Positions 11,901 to 26,900 of a DNA stretch of 64,000 bases are shown piece after piece. The position numbers and the translations under genes were made by a program. Within the stretch, counting starts at the first letter, position 1. The number at the start of each line of letters is the position of its first letter. Below the pieces are notes generated by a model. It ran no database searches and was not told the DNA's origin. It worked only from the letters and a program-made list of their open reading frames with translations. Location of the stretch: contig JAUJYZ010001275.1 of NCBI GenBank assembly GCA_033675265.1, positions 88,029 through 152,028 of the forward strand, given 5' to 3'. Source of the DNA: Actinostola sp. cb2023. Its lineage: Eukaryota; Cnidaria; Anthozoa; Actiniaria; Actinostolidae.

Positions 11901-14900
11901 TCCTGGATGTATTCGAATTTCGACAGCAAATGAAATCCGACTAACTAAAACAGCCAAATAATAACGGAGAGCTTGGACTGAATGAAATCCCTACTTCTGA
12001 ATGGACTTTACGATGAGCCTGCAGCGTGAAAAAGTATACTGAAGATAGTCACGTAAATAACAGTGAAAATGGCGTATGTATATCAATCATATCAAGCCGG
12101 TTGCGGCGGAGTATTAGTATATAAACGCATACGTATGAAGACGATTTCTAAAGGAGTAATTTACTTTGTCAACTAATGACTGACTCAAACATAGAATAAA
12201 CATCCAGAATGTTTCCTGCAGTTTCTTACATCTTCCTAAATATGCATGAACAACTTCTCTGGGGCCATTGTCATTTGCAACTTTTTCTAGTAGCGTTACA
12301 TCATTGACCCATGTTCTCTTTATCTTTATGGTATATGCGTACGAGATTACATTCTATTAGGTGCGGAAATCGACATCAATCAGTTCGATTGTGTACGATT
12401 TTATTCGATAAACGTGTACGATCACGTTCGATTGTGTTCGGAAATCGAATTCACATTTTTTGTTTCGTTCGATTACGTTCGATTTCCGAATACAATCGAA
12501 CTCAATTACCGTATTTCCTCAAATAAACGCCCAGCCTCAAATAAACGCCTCCCTCCAATAAACGCCCCCTCTTCAGGAGAAACCCCTTTAATATACGCCT
12601 CCCTCTTTTAAACGCCCCCTACTAATAAACGCCCCCCCCCCCCCCCCATAGAGGACGCCTACCCCCATAGAGGGGCGTTTATTAGAGACATCCACTCGAA
12701 AGGGGGCGTTTATTAGAGTAGACACGAAAAACAAACACTTATGTTTTTCATCGTATTGTTGATGACTCGGAAAACGTTTCCGAGGCAAAATTTGGAGGTT
12801 TGAAATATACGCCCCCCTCATTTTATCGCCTCCCTCTAGAGGCAATACGGTACTCAATTGAGTTCGATTTAATTTTAATATCCGAACATTCGATTGACTA
12901 CGCCTGGAATACACACAGCAGTCAAGAATACTTATCCACTACTTCAAGAAACGAGTGGAGGACTGGGAACGAGTTTTTTTATAATTTATCTAATTAAGAA
13001 ATGAACCCCATCACAAGAAAGAGCATGTCAGAATTAGTAAGTTTCAGGACAAGTAGTAAATGAACTGCAGACATTATATAAACTGAAAATATTACAAAGA
13101 AGGACAAGTGTACGGTGGCCCGTTAGGGACACTTGTAATACAATTTATTTATTTTCGTGCAATTTAATTATTATTATTTTATTCCTCGCTTCAAAATGTT
13201 ATATCTTATTTTTGCACTTTTGTTTTAAAAACATACATGTATACAAATCGTCAATCTCGACTTATAACTGTAGATCTCGACTTATAAGTGTAGATCTCGA
13301 CTTATAACTGTAGATCTCGACTTATAAGTGTAGATCTCGACTTATAACTGTAGATCTCGACTTATAAGTGTAGATCTCGACTTATAACTGTAGATCTCGA
13401 CTTATAACTGTAGATCTCGACTTATAACTGTAGATCTCGACTTATAAGTGTAGATCTCGACTTATAACTGTAGATCTCGACTTATAAGTGTAGATCTCGA
13501 CTTATAACTGTAGATCTCGACTTATAACTGTAGATCTCGACTTATAAGTGCTATCTGGGTGTGTATGTATATGGCGTTCAATTCTGTAAATTCAGAACGA
13601 GGCTGCAGCATCCGTTCAGCATGGCGGCCATCTGGGTTTGCATCGTTTCAAACGCTGTTCTTCCTCCTTAGGATACAGCCAGCATACCAGAGATTCTTTT
13701 ATTGAGCAGTAATTTAAATTTGATTATGCTGAAATATTAGCATTTCTTTGTATCTTTCATAGCCAGAACCTTTCACTGAGATAGAAGCGAATTCTGTCTA
13801 GAAAAGGATTGTCCAGACGGCGAACTCAAATTAAGCAGTTTCAATGAATTAGTTGTGTTAAATGGTAGTGGTGCATAATGGCAGTGGAGACCTAGTGGAG
13901 CAGGAGCTAGATAGAAGTGCGGGAAGCTTGTTAATTAGGTTATCGTCCGATGCATCAAAGACTAAGTTTGGCCATACGGCTTGCTTGTGACTGAACAGAT
14001 AATCAAATCCTAGCTTTAAATACTGCTCAATATATAGAGATTATTACATGTTAAGATCATGATATCGTTTTTATTCACGAGATTTTAATGACAAATCACG
14101 AACGAGCGAGTCTTCGAGCGAGTGAGTGATTTGTCATTAAAATCGAGTGAATAAAAACAATATAATGATCTTAACATGTCCTAATTTGTTTATTACACAT
14201 TAAGCATTGATATACAGTACTGATAAGGTTTAAAGCAACTTTATTAAAATCACTAGTAAATAAAGTCATTGTTTGCTCACCGAAAGCAACATTTCCTTGA
14301 TATATCCATCGACTACTTCGAAATGTATTTTCTAACGGTTTGGAATGCACATTAGCACGGTATGTTGTGTCAAGGCGTTGTCAGTGTCACACTGCTATGG
14401 TGTACCTTAGGGAATAAGGAGTATATAATGAGTAGGTCCGCTAGTTGATGCCACTCGAAGGTATCTCTAGCTATCTTTCATCGTAAAATTTATTGTTACG
14501 TTCTTCGCACAAACTTACTGATATAGCAATAAACGAGATGCCCCGTTCCTGTAATAATTGTTACATGTGTCATGTAAAATAGTTTGAAAATGATTTGTAT
14601 TCGTTCGGAGATAGAATACAAGTACTGCTCTTCTTTGTCGCTTAAAATGATCCGAATAAGTTTACGTCTTCATTGGTCTTCCAAACAGTGTTTTTGCTCT
14701 CATTTTCTTCAAAGACCAGATGAACATGAAGCCGCTTCACCTGTCGATAGAAAAAAGCGGGAATGCAAACGCGCTCGCGTCATGTACAAATTATATAAGA
14801 GGGAATGTGATTGGCAGTGTAATCTCTAACGAAGAATTTGATTGGACAATTCTATCCCGTGAAGTGATATCATATTTTTTCACTAGTGATTGATATGATA

Positions 14901-17900
14901 TCACTTCACCGGATATCGATTTTATTTACGGCTTTATCACACTGATATCAATGCTTAATGTGTAATAAAAAAGAATATCTGGTATGCTGGCGCTGTATCA
15001 GGCTGTAGCATATTGAGGAAGAACAAAGGCACAAACTCTAGCCGAGTGCGCACGGAGATGACAACCAAACAAACAGTGCAACGTCATCAAAGGCACAAAC
15101 TCTAGTGAGTGCGCACGGAGATGGCAACCAAACAAACAGTGCAACGTCATCAAAGACCAGATGGCCGCCATGTTGAACGGATGCAGCCTCGTTCTGAATT
15201 TGCAGAACGCATATGCATACACACCTCGCACTTGATATGTCGATATTTACAGTTATAAGTCGCGATCTACAGTTATAAGTCGCGATCTACAGTTATAAGT
15301 TGAGATCTACAGTTATAAGTCGAGATTTACAGTTATAAGTCGCGATCTACAGTTATAAGTCGAGATCTACAGTTATAAGTCGCGATCTACAGTTATAAGT
15401 CGAGATCTACAGTTATAAGTCGCGATCTACAGTATAAGTCGCGATCTACAGTTATAAGTCGAGATCTACAGTTAGTTTACGATTTGCATTTATGTATGTT
15501 TTTAAAACAAAAGTGCAAAAATAAGATATAACATTTTGAAGCGAGGAATAAAGTAATAATAATTAGTTTGCACGGGAAAAAAAATTGTATTACAAGTGTC
15601 CCTAACGGGCCACCGTACTACAAGTGCCATCTAATGATATAATATTTACAAGTAAAAATCCCAGATACATAAATGGAATAAAAGTCTATCAGAATTAAAA
15701 AGAATTGCCTTGAAATAACTATAACTAAGAATCTTGAAACTCGATACGAACAAATACTTTGGATTTTGACTTTTGACCTGAAACTCGAGTAAAATGAACT
15801 GACACAAACTGACAATATAGTCGTTTTCGTAAACCAATCAAAAAGCGTGCAGATGCGTGCATCTCATCCAATCAAACTCTTTCAAAACGGCACGGCACGG
15901 TAACTATCCGCTCGTACGAAAATGACTCTAACAGTAATAACAACAACAATAGCTGACTAACAACGAAGACAACCCACAAAAGTATGCGGAAATAATGGCA
16001 GTTAATGTAGTTGTTTGTTTTAGATCAAAGCATGGCCAAGAGACGACTACGAATAATGGCAGTTAATGCAGTTGTTTGTTTTAGATCAAAGCATGGCCAA
16101 GAGACGACTACGGCAAGTTTTATGATGGCGATTCCTACATCATCTTGAATACTTACAAGGAAGACGATGGCGATGTAATTTCTTATTGTAAATGTGATTA
16201 CAGTGCAAGCAGGACTGAAGATATTGTCATTTCTCACGGGCGGATTTAGAGTGGGGCGAAGTAGGCGCTTTTGATCCTTGTGCTCGAGTCACTAGTGCAA
16301 ACCAGACACGCTACATACAAACATACACTCATACATACATATCCTTTATTTCGCTGCCATCCAATCCCCGCAATGCGTCTAATATTGTTATTCAATGACA
16401 ATGACAATACTGGCAAAGCGCTGAAATGACTTTTTCTTTTTTCCAACTTGCTTGTAAGTACACTTTAATGGATAAAAACATAGCATATTTTGATCTATGT
16501 TGATTTTAATGATCGTTGCAGGCCTTTGCTTTGGCTCCCGCAGCCTTCTCTCACACCTAGAGTATAAATAGAGTTATGTTAGCTGAACCATATCTTATGT
16601 TTACCGCGTTTCTTATTTGTTTTACAGGCGCTTCTTTATGATGTTCATTTCTGGATCGGCACCAACTCCACACAAGATGAATATGGCACAGCAGCCTACA
16701 AGACTGTAGAACTGGACACCTTTGTGAGTTGGTTTGCTATACAACAGCTTAATAATATTTTTTGTGATTTGTGTGATATTAATAATAACGATGATGATGG
16801 TAGTGATGATGATGGTAGTGATGATGATGATGGTGGTGATGATGATATGGTAGTGATGATGGTGGTAGTGATGATGATGGTAGTGATGATGATATTAATA
16901 GTGGTGATGATGATGGTAGTGATGATGATGGTAGTGACGATGGTAGTGACGATGATGGTAGTGATGATGATATGGTAGTGATGATGATGATAGTAGTGAT
17001 GATGGTAGTAATGATGATGGTAGCTGATGATGATGGTAGTGATGATGATATGATAGTGGTGATGATATCACCTTCTCAGACTGTTTACAGCTCCTAGCTG
17101 ATGACAACGATGTTGGTAATCATAGTGATGGTACTGATGATGGTGAAAAGTATAGCGATAATAGTGCAGTGTCATACTAGAGGGTTTCACTGAAAGGTTC
17201 ATACAGTCTCAACCCTCTATTAAGCGGTTACCCTCTGTTAAGCGGTCACTTTCACTTTCAAATTCCAGGAAATCTGGAGAAACGGGTCACAAACTGCTCT
17301 AAGCTAAACAATATAAATCAGTGTTTTATTGACAATACATTTGTCTTCAAATCACAGCTTGATGATAAAGCTGTACAGCATCGAGAGGTGATGGGTCACG
17401 AATCAGACCGATTCAAGAGCTACTTTCAAGTATTAACGACAATGAAAGGAGGGTAAGTACCTCATATGAGAGACCGTTAGTGATGCTGGGACTACAGGTT
17501 CCACATATAAACAGATGGCATCAAAGACGCACAAAAGAAACGAGATACGCAAAGTAATGTTCAAATGATGTCAATATATTCAGCCAATTGATTTATTCCG
17601 GGGAGTCTGGGAGAACTTCCGGGGGTCGGGGGGGGGGGGGGGGGGGTCAGGGGGGGGGGGTCAGGGGGGGTCAGGGGGATCAGGGGGGGGGGGGGGTACT
17701 CCCATGTGAAAGGGGCGGGGATGATCGTCGGACAATTGGAATAAAAACTCTAAAGGAGGCCATTATGGGTGTGGCTTAAACTTTATTTGACCCCTAACCA
17801 ACACTGTATGACGGTTTCTTCGCTTGCATTGGTGTTCCGTCATAAACACACTAACCAAAGCTGTATTTTACACCATTAAAAGAGACGTCGATTATCCCCA

Positions 17901-20900
17901 ACCCTTTCACATGGAAGTCCCCTCGGGTGATATATATATCTCGTTCCCAAAATTTTCTTTTTTTTCTTGAATTGTTTTCATGACATCAAATAGGTAAACT
18001 TCTAAAGATCCTAAATTATAGCGTAATTTGTCGCTTGGTATTTCTGTCATTTCATATCTCAGATGCAAATCTGGCTTTAAGAAAGTTTTGCCAACCGCGT
18101 ACGAGTCACGTCTGCTTCGTGTTAAAGGAACGACGGTAAGCCGTACACCATGTAATTGATGTGTTTTTTTATAATTTACTGAACTTCATGTAGAGTGCAA
18201 TTTAGACAAGTGTGAAATAGTACTAATTTTAAATATTACTAAATAGTGCTATTTCTATTGTTTTCTATTGTTTCATTAGTGCTATTTAGTACTAATTAGT
18301 TATTTAGTTTTCAAGCTTTTCTAAATTGCACTCTACTGTTTATAAATTTTAATTAAAATAAACAAAGACACTGTCACGGTGATGATTTTCATTGTATTTT
18401 GCTCATTAATTATTCATGATTTTTTAAAGATAGTTTTAGAAGATGGTAGTAATGATAATGATGCATACAGTTATAATAATGAAAACTGATAACAGTAACA
18501 TTCAATATGTTGTTGTACGTAGGTGCCATGTTATAATAAAGATACGCTTCTTCTACGTAAAGGATTTAATATATCCGAGCTTTCGGGCCCATGGCCCATC
18601 ATCAGAGAATGAAGGCAATTCAAACGAACTTTCAGTTAGCGTAGAAAACACTGACAAATGACAAACGCGTTGCTATGCACGCGCACAGTAAAGTGATAGC
18701 ATTCTTTTGCCGTTGAACTCTTTGATAGCGCGCGCTAATTCTAATAATTCACACTAATGCCGTAAAAGAGGAAAATAATTATTTGGAATGGTTCTGCCAC
18801 AGTCTCTATTAAAAATTGCGTTCTTATTTTTGGCAATTAACCAAGCCTCCGTCCATCTTCGTTTCGTCCAGTTGTTCTCACTGGCAAGTATCCTCGTGTC
18901 TACCCAAGAGATGTCATGGTTGTTGGTGTTTGTGTAATGGGGCGACTAGTATTACTTTGGTAGAGACTTTTATTCTTCTTCGAGGTTCGCTCTTCTCTGA
19001 GCTTAATCTTACATGTAGTAAGTTTATATAATCGTAAACTATACAAGATGAGTGATTGACGTTTGTTGTCAATCACTGTCTGAACTATAGCAGGAAGTGC
19101 AACATCATTGGTTGCAATGATGTTGAAGTTCCTGGCTAATCTAAGTAATGAGGAGAAGGTAAACAAGTTGAGAACGATAGTTCTATCAAAAGGAGGTATG
19201 TTATTTCGGTAGCAAAAGTAGATAAATCTTATATCACTAAATAGTAAAAATGCTTCTGCATCTGTTAGTACAGAAATATTCTTATGTCAAATGATGACTA
19301 ACTCAGAGTAGACTAGTGAAGATTGTACGGGTGTTGTCCTTGTGATATGCAAGGGGGAGGATCTAGGGAAGCTAAGGGGGCACGCCTACGGCAGGTGTAC
19401 CCATTTCGTAGTACGTGGCTCCTTGTGCAACGTACGTGGTTTCAGGTGTGCTAAGGTATAAAACAAGGTCAACACTAATTTAGAAAATAGGAAGCTTACG
19501 AAATCTAGCATCTTCACATTTGCGTGCTCTGATATTGCTGAACTGTCTGTTTTCGCCAACCTAACATTAGCCATGTGCTCCTTCTGCCTTGTCTTTAACG
19601 CTCTTCCTGTTTCCCCTATATACACAGCCTCACAGTTACCACAGGGGATTTCATACACCACACCTGTCTTCTTTTCTAAAGGAACCTCGTCTTTCGGTTT
19701 TGAGAGCAACTGCCTTAACGTAGTTAGAGGTTTAATGGCCGTTTTGATGTTGTAACCTTCTAAGACTCTCTTTATTCTCTCCGTCGTTCCTTTGACGTAT
19801 GGTATTGTTGCAAAGCCACAATGCTCTTGTTCTTGTTTATTTGGGTTTTTGGGCCTTAGAGGATGCATGTGTGACGAAATTGATGCATTTCATAACCATC
19901 TTAACTCACAAGATCCCAACATCAAGTTTACGATTGAAAGATACTCTCACGAGGGCTTACCGTTTCTGGACACCTTGAATACAGTAAATGATGATGGAAG
20001 TATTAATATTACAGTCTACCGCAAAAAGACCCATACGGATAGATATCTGAACTTTGAGAGTCATCATCCAGCACAACACAAAGCTTCTGTGATTCGAACG
20101 CTGAGTGATAGAGCTAATTCCATCCCAACTACTGATCAAGACAAACGCAAAGAAAGAGAGCACGTGTTTAAAAGCCTCTGCTTTGACAATGGTTACACAA
20201 AGCGTTTTATTAGGACACACATGCATCCTCTAAGGCCCAAAGACCCAAATAAACAAGAACAAGAGCACTGTGGCTTTGCAACAATACCATACGTCAAAGG
20301 AACGACGGAGAGAATAAAGAGAGTCTTAGAAGGTTACAACATCAAAACGGCCATTAAACCTCTAACTACGTTAAGGCAGTTGCTCTCAAAACCGAAAGAC
20401 GAGGTTCCTTTAGAAAAGAAGACAGGTGTGGTGTATGAAATCCCCTGTGGTAACTGTGAGGCTGTGTATATAGGGGAAACAGGAAGAGCATTAAAGACAA
20501 GGCAGAAGGAGCACATGGCTAATGTTAGGTTGGCGAAAACAGACAGTTCAGCAATATCAGAGCACGCAAACACCAACAACCATGACATCTCTTGGGTAGA
20601 CACGAGGATACTTGCCAGTGAGAGCAACTGGACGAAACGAAGATGGACGGAGGCTTGGTTAATTGCCAAAAATAAGACTGAACGCATTTTTTAATAGAGA
20701 CTGTGGCAGAACCATTCCAAATAATTATTTTCCTCTTTTACGGCATTAGTGTGAATTATTAGAATTAGCGCGTGCTATCAAAGAGTTCAACGGCAAAAGA
20801 ATGCTATCACTTTACTGTGCGCGTGCATAGCAACGCGTTTGTCATTTGTCAGTGTTTTCTACGCTAACTGAAAGTTCGTTAGAATAAGCGACTTGCACTA

Positions 20901-23900
20901 AGAGGTCACGTGACCCCAACTCCCTTAAATCGAACAGCAGTGTCAAAATGAACTCCAGAAATGAGAAGAGCAGCTCGAAATTAGTAAAAGGGCGAAGTTT
21001 CAGGGCATAATGTCTGACACAGGAGAAATGAGAATACAAATAAAATCCATCGTTTTCTAAGATTTTGTTTGGAAAATGCATTGGATGGCATGACTCTTGC
21101 CATCCAACGCATTTTCCAAACAAAATCTTAGAAAACGATCGATTTTATTTTTAATGTCATTTTTCCTGTGTCAAACATTATGCGCTGAAACTTCGCCCTT
21201 TTACTAATTTCGAGCTGCTCATTTCATTTCTGGCATTTTGACATTGCTGTTCGTTTTATGGGAGTTAGGGTCACGTGACCTCTTAGTGCAAGTCGCCTAT
21301 TGCCTTCATTCCCTGATGATGGGCCATGGGCCCGAAAGCTCGGATATATTAAATCCTTTACGTAGAAGAAACGTATCTTTATTATAATAGTAACATTGTT
21401 AACATTGTATTGTTGCAGAAAATTCAGTAAAAACAAACGTGCAATTGTTCTTTGATTTCTCTCCCAACTAGATAAGAAATTGTATAGTTGAAGAAGTTAA
21501 GTTGTCCAAGGGGAGTTTGGACTCAAACGATGTGTTTATACTGGACATGGGTACTCGCCTTTATCAGGTATTGCCGTCTATTCAACAAATTAACAACCTT
21601 CTAAATTGCCAAAAATCTCTACCGTCCTCAGGAACCTAGCCTGCGCTCGCATCCAAACTAAACCACGGTATAGTCCGTCAGCGAATCAGTGCATGATTCC
21701 TTGTTCTGGACCCGCAGCATAGTAGCACGATTATATATAATAGTTTCTGATTGGCTATCGCCAATTATCATTCTTACGCGTGTCCTGATTGGTTGTGGTA
21801 CTCGCGCTATGTTTATTTTCAAAATGGCATCCACCTTTACTTGTAGCGAGGATATATGGACACAGCATTTACAGCCGTACATGACCAGTTTGAATTGGAA
21901 AGTCTTTATCCAGACCAACGACAGGCTATAAGAGCATTCGATCTTGAGGGAAATAAACGGCCCATAACAAACGTTCAGGTGAACCAAACACAACAACATA
22001 GTTCCCGTGTAAGACTTGTTGTATCGTTTCTTCGTCCTCCCCTCCAATGGATATAGCTGGAATGGCTAGATAACATAATACAGGGCCCAATCTGAAGATA
22101 GATTGCGAGCCGACTCGGTAGTCAAACTCACCGAGTGAACGAGCCGACGAGCGGAACTGAAATAAATATTCCAAGACACTTCTATTTATACATTATCGTT
22201 TTCAGTCAAATACTCCGCTGGAATTCCCATATTGCTAATAAAAAGAACCTGGTCGTCCGTTAAGAATTAGCAGTACTGCTAAATCGATTGACACGTTAAA
22301 AAAGTAATTTATTTATAAAGTAATTACAACAACAACACTTGAACCACCGGCACGAGGTTTACGGTGGAGTACATCCGCTACTATGAGAAGACACTGGAAT
22401 GTCATAGATACTAGCCGTAGCCTGTGGGGAGATTTACAGACACGTTGTTTTTCTCAAAGAATGTTCTTATAGCCTGTCATCGGCTGTAAATGCTGTGTCC
22501 ATATCCGGGGTCCATATATCCTCGCTAAAAGTAAAGGTGGAGGCCATTTTGAAAATAAACATAGCGCGAGTACCACAACCAATCAGGACACGCGTAAGAA
22601 TGATAATTGGCGATAGCCAATCAGAAACTACTATATATAATCGTGCTACTATGCTGGGGGTCCAGAACAAGGAATCATGCACTGATTCGCAGACGGACTA
22701 TACCGTGGTTTAGTTTGGATGCGAGCGCAGGCTACAGGAACCTAGCCTTTGAATAACAGTCTCATAAATCTGTAAAATATAGAGACCGTCTTTATTGATT
22801 ATTATGAAATAACTATATGATATAACGCGCGCTCTGATTGGCCAAAGGATGCGTATTCCGCGTGCAGTACTTGCAGTTTTAGAACACTACACTCGAGAAG
22901 TGTTGAGAAGCGTGCTTGTCCTATAGGATAGCTTATATGAATCAACAACAACAAGTATGAGGCACGAGATTCCAAGACCATTGATTTTATTGATATTCAT
23001 TACAGATCTTAATTATGTCGCGCACGACGTCAACCTAATTGTAGACTTAATGATTTTTCTCAACAAGAACAAATAAAGTTACTGATAAAGTATATGACGC
23101 ATAATGTCAGAGATTACAGGACTATAAACATAGATTAAAAGTGATGATCGAATTGCTGTCCGTCGATCAGGGACGATTCTCTATTGCGATTATGTCCCGA
23201 CTGTTCTATTGTTTGTTCTCAGTGGAATGGTAACGCATGTGATAAGGATGAAAAGTTTAAGGCAACTCAAGTATGCCAGGAAATCAAGGTAACTAGCCCC
23301 CTCTTCTCTTCATTCATTCGTTTCTTTATTATTCATTCATTGATTAAATAAATAGATTATTTATTGTTTTATTTTAATGGATTCTGCGATAATATGAATC
23401 TACAATTACCACAATGCTTTGCTCATTTTCTTTTGTTAGATAATTAGCACCAAGTTGTCTTACTATTCTCATGAAGGAATAAAAATCAGGATAAGAAAGA
23501 AAATTCCCAAAGCATTCTGGTAGTTGTAGTGTAGATAACGCCATCATAGAAATCGCCATATTTCCATGAATACATTCCAACACATTCATTCATTCAATTA
23601 TTTTGGATTCATTCATTCAGTTAGTGTTTTGATTGGTTCTCTTATCATTATTGTTTTCCTTTGTTAACGGTTTATATATCTATTTTAATATTAAAAAGGT
23701 AGTGATCATCATATATAGGGCGTTATTCTCGGCACACATTAATATTATGGAAACGTTTATAGGCGAACTGTAATTGATTCTCAGAAAGACCTATGACCTA
23801 CAACGCCGAGAACAACATGGCACTAGCTGGGAGCATATACTTAATTGCATAATCGTTGTCGGGTTGAAGGCATAAATCATAGAAGCTGAGACCGCAAGGA

Positions 23901-26900
23901 TGGATGGGAAATCAGTTCATGACCCACATTACATACAGATATATTCAATGTTCTCGTAGTTTTGAAGGTATATGAGCTATTTAACTAAGATCCTACAAGT
24001 CTGCATAAAAAGGTCGATGATTTGACGGTGTTATTTGAGAGTTTTAATTTCCCAGAATTCCTTTTGGTCATAGCTTTCATGATTTTCAACCCGACAACGA
24101 TTATGCAATTAGCTATTTACAATCCTCCATCCTCTCTCCCAATCAACTTCGTTCTGTTTCTAACTTATCTAACTGATGTTCCATAATTATTGATGATACT
24201 TTTTCCGTAGAGTGAGCGCGGTGGCAAGGCCAAGGTTGATGTCTACGGTAGGTGTCTCCGGCTCACAATAATTTGTAATAATTTGTAATCGAACTCCCAT
24301 AGACTCGCAGGGTAAGGAGAAGCCACGGGAATTTATAAACCAGAATACCATGCTATAAAATGCGGTAAAGTTAAATGTACTTTAACACAAAAGCGACTGC
24401 TCTAAGCTGTACGACAGTAGGTTATTGGACATACACACTTTATCTGGTCACGTTAGTCGTTATTTTACCGCAAGACACCCGTGTAAATATATGTCCTTCC
24501 AACGTGACAGTTCAAACATATAACATACTAAAATGTGACAGTTAAAGGAAAAAGGAAAAATAAAAAAGGAAAACATTTCCGTTTGTCATGCAGACACATA
24601 TATAAAGTGGCGACGTGCCTTCCAATCAGCCCTCCTTCTCTTTGATTGATTGATCGATTGATTAGTGGGTGGGTGGATTGACTGATTGATCGATTGATTA
24701 GTGGGTGGGTGGATTGATTGATTGATTAGTGGGTGGGTGGGTGGGTGCATTAACTGATTGATCGATTGGTTAGTGGGTGGACGTATTGATTGATTGATCG
24801 ATTGATTAGTGGGTATATGTATTGATTGACTGATCGATTGATTAGTGGGTGGATGTATTGATTGATTGATTGATCGATTGATTAGTGGGTGGATATATTG
24901 ATTGACTGATCGATTGATTAGTGGGTGGATGTATTGATTGATCGATTGATTGATTAGTGGGTGAGTGGATTGACTGATTGATCGATTGATTAGTGGGTGG
25001 GTGGATTGATTGATCGATTGATTAATTGGGTGGATGTATTGATTGATTGATCGATTGATTAGTGGGTGGGTGGATTGATTGATCGATTGATTAATTGGGT
25101 GGATGTATTGATTGATTGATCGATTGATTAGTGGGTGGGTGGATTGATTGATCGATTGATTAATTGGGTGGATGTATTGATTGATTGATCGATTGATTAG
25201 TGGGTGGGTGGATTGACTGATTGATCGATTGATTAGTGGGTGGATGTATTCATTGATTGATCGATTGATTAGTGGGTGGGTGGATTGACTAATTGATCGA
25301 TTGATTAGTGGATGGGTGGATTGACTGATTGATCGATTGATTAGTGGGTGGGTGGATTGATTGATTGATTAGTGGGTGGGTGGGTGGGTGCATTAACTGA
25401 TTGATCGATTGGTTAGTGGGTGGACGTATTGATTGATTGATCGATTGATTAGTGGGTGGATGTATTGATTGATTGATCGATTGATTAGTGGGTGGGTGGA
25501 TTGACTGATTGATCGATTGATTAGTGGGTGGGTGGATTGATTGATTGATTGATTAGTGGGTGGGTGGGTGTATTGGTTGATTGATCGATTGATTAGTGGG
25601 TGGATGTATTGATTGACTGATCGATTGATTAGTGGGTGGATGTATTGATTGATCGATTGATTAGTGGGTGGGTGGATTGACTGATTGATTGATTGATTAG
25701 TGGGTGGATGTATTGATTGATCGATTGATTAGTGGGTGGATGTATTCATTGATTGATCGATTGATTAGTGGGTGGGTGGATTGACTAATTGATCGATTGA
25801 TTAGTGGATGGGTGGATTGACTGATTGATCGATTGATTAGTGGGTGGATGTATTGTGATTGATCGATTGATTAGTGGGTGGGTGGATTGACTGATTGATT
25901 AGTGGGTGGGTGGATTGATTGATCGATTGATTAATTGGGTGGATGTATTGATTGATTGATCGATTGATTAGTGGGTGGGTGGATTGACTGATTGATCGAT
26001 TGATTAGTGGGTGGATGTATTCATTGATTGATCGATTGATTAGTGGGTGGGTGGATTGACTGATTGATCGATTGATTAGTGGGTGGATGTATTCATTGAT
26101 TGATCGATTGATTAGTGGGTGGGTGGATTGACTAATTGATCGATTGATTAGTGGATGGGTGGATTGACTGATTGATCGATTGATTAGTGGGTGGGTGGAT
26201 TGATTGATTGATTAGTGGGTGGGTGGGTGGGTGCATTAACTGATTGATCGATTGGTTAGTGGGTGGACGTATTGATTGATTGATCGATTGATTAGTGGGT
26301 GGATGTATTGATTGATTGATCGATTGATTAGTGGGTGGGTGGATTGACTGATTGATCGATTGATTAGTGGGTGGGTGGATTGATTGATTGATTGATTAGT
26401 GGGTGGGTGGGTGTATTGGTTGATTGATCGATTGATTAGTGGGTGGATGTATTGATTGATCGATTGATTAGTGGGTGGATGTATTCATTGATTGATCGAT
26501 TGATTAGTGGGTGGGTGGATTGACTAATTGATCGATTGATTAGTGGATGGGTGGATTGACTGATTGATCGATTGATTAGTGGGTGGATGTATTGTGATTG
26601 ATCGATTGATTAGTGGGGGTGGGTGGATTGACTGATTGATTAGTGGGTGGGTGGATTGATTGATCGATTGATTAATTGGGTGGATGTATTGATTGATTGA
26701 TCGATTGATTAGTGGGTGGGTGGATTGACTGATTGATCGATTGATTAGTGGGTGGATGTATTGATTGATTGATCGATTGATTAGTGGGTGGGTGGATTGA
26801 CTGATTGATCGATTGATTAGTGGGTGGGTGGATTGATTGATTGATTGATTAGTGGGTGGGTGGGTGTATTGGTTGATTGATCGATTGATTAGTGGGTGGA

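Larger units (their letters stand above)
18540..21390. mobile_element. Two inverted Penelope-like element 3' ends with ribozyme-bearing termini
   Basis: The minus-strand arm (18540-19868) and plus-strand arm (19869-20880, plus 21300-21390) carry the same GIY-YIG endonuclease coding end, the same 3' UTR and the same terminal segment with a hammerhead core. The two arms face away from each other, joined near 19868. The reverse transcriptase palm is absent, so both copies are 5'-truncated. A separate palindrome (20881-21297) interrupts the right arm. Confidence 0.75.

Noticed and set aside
13249..13552. Possible CRISPR array (regular 20-bp and 40-bp periodicity)
   Set aside because: Units are contiguous tandem copies without unique spacers, in a eukaryotic intron and inside a foldback element.
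16724..17107. Open frames with Asp/Val/Met or His/Tyr repeats
   Set aside because: Frames through the GATGGTAGT microsatellite in intron 4.
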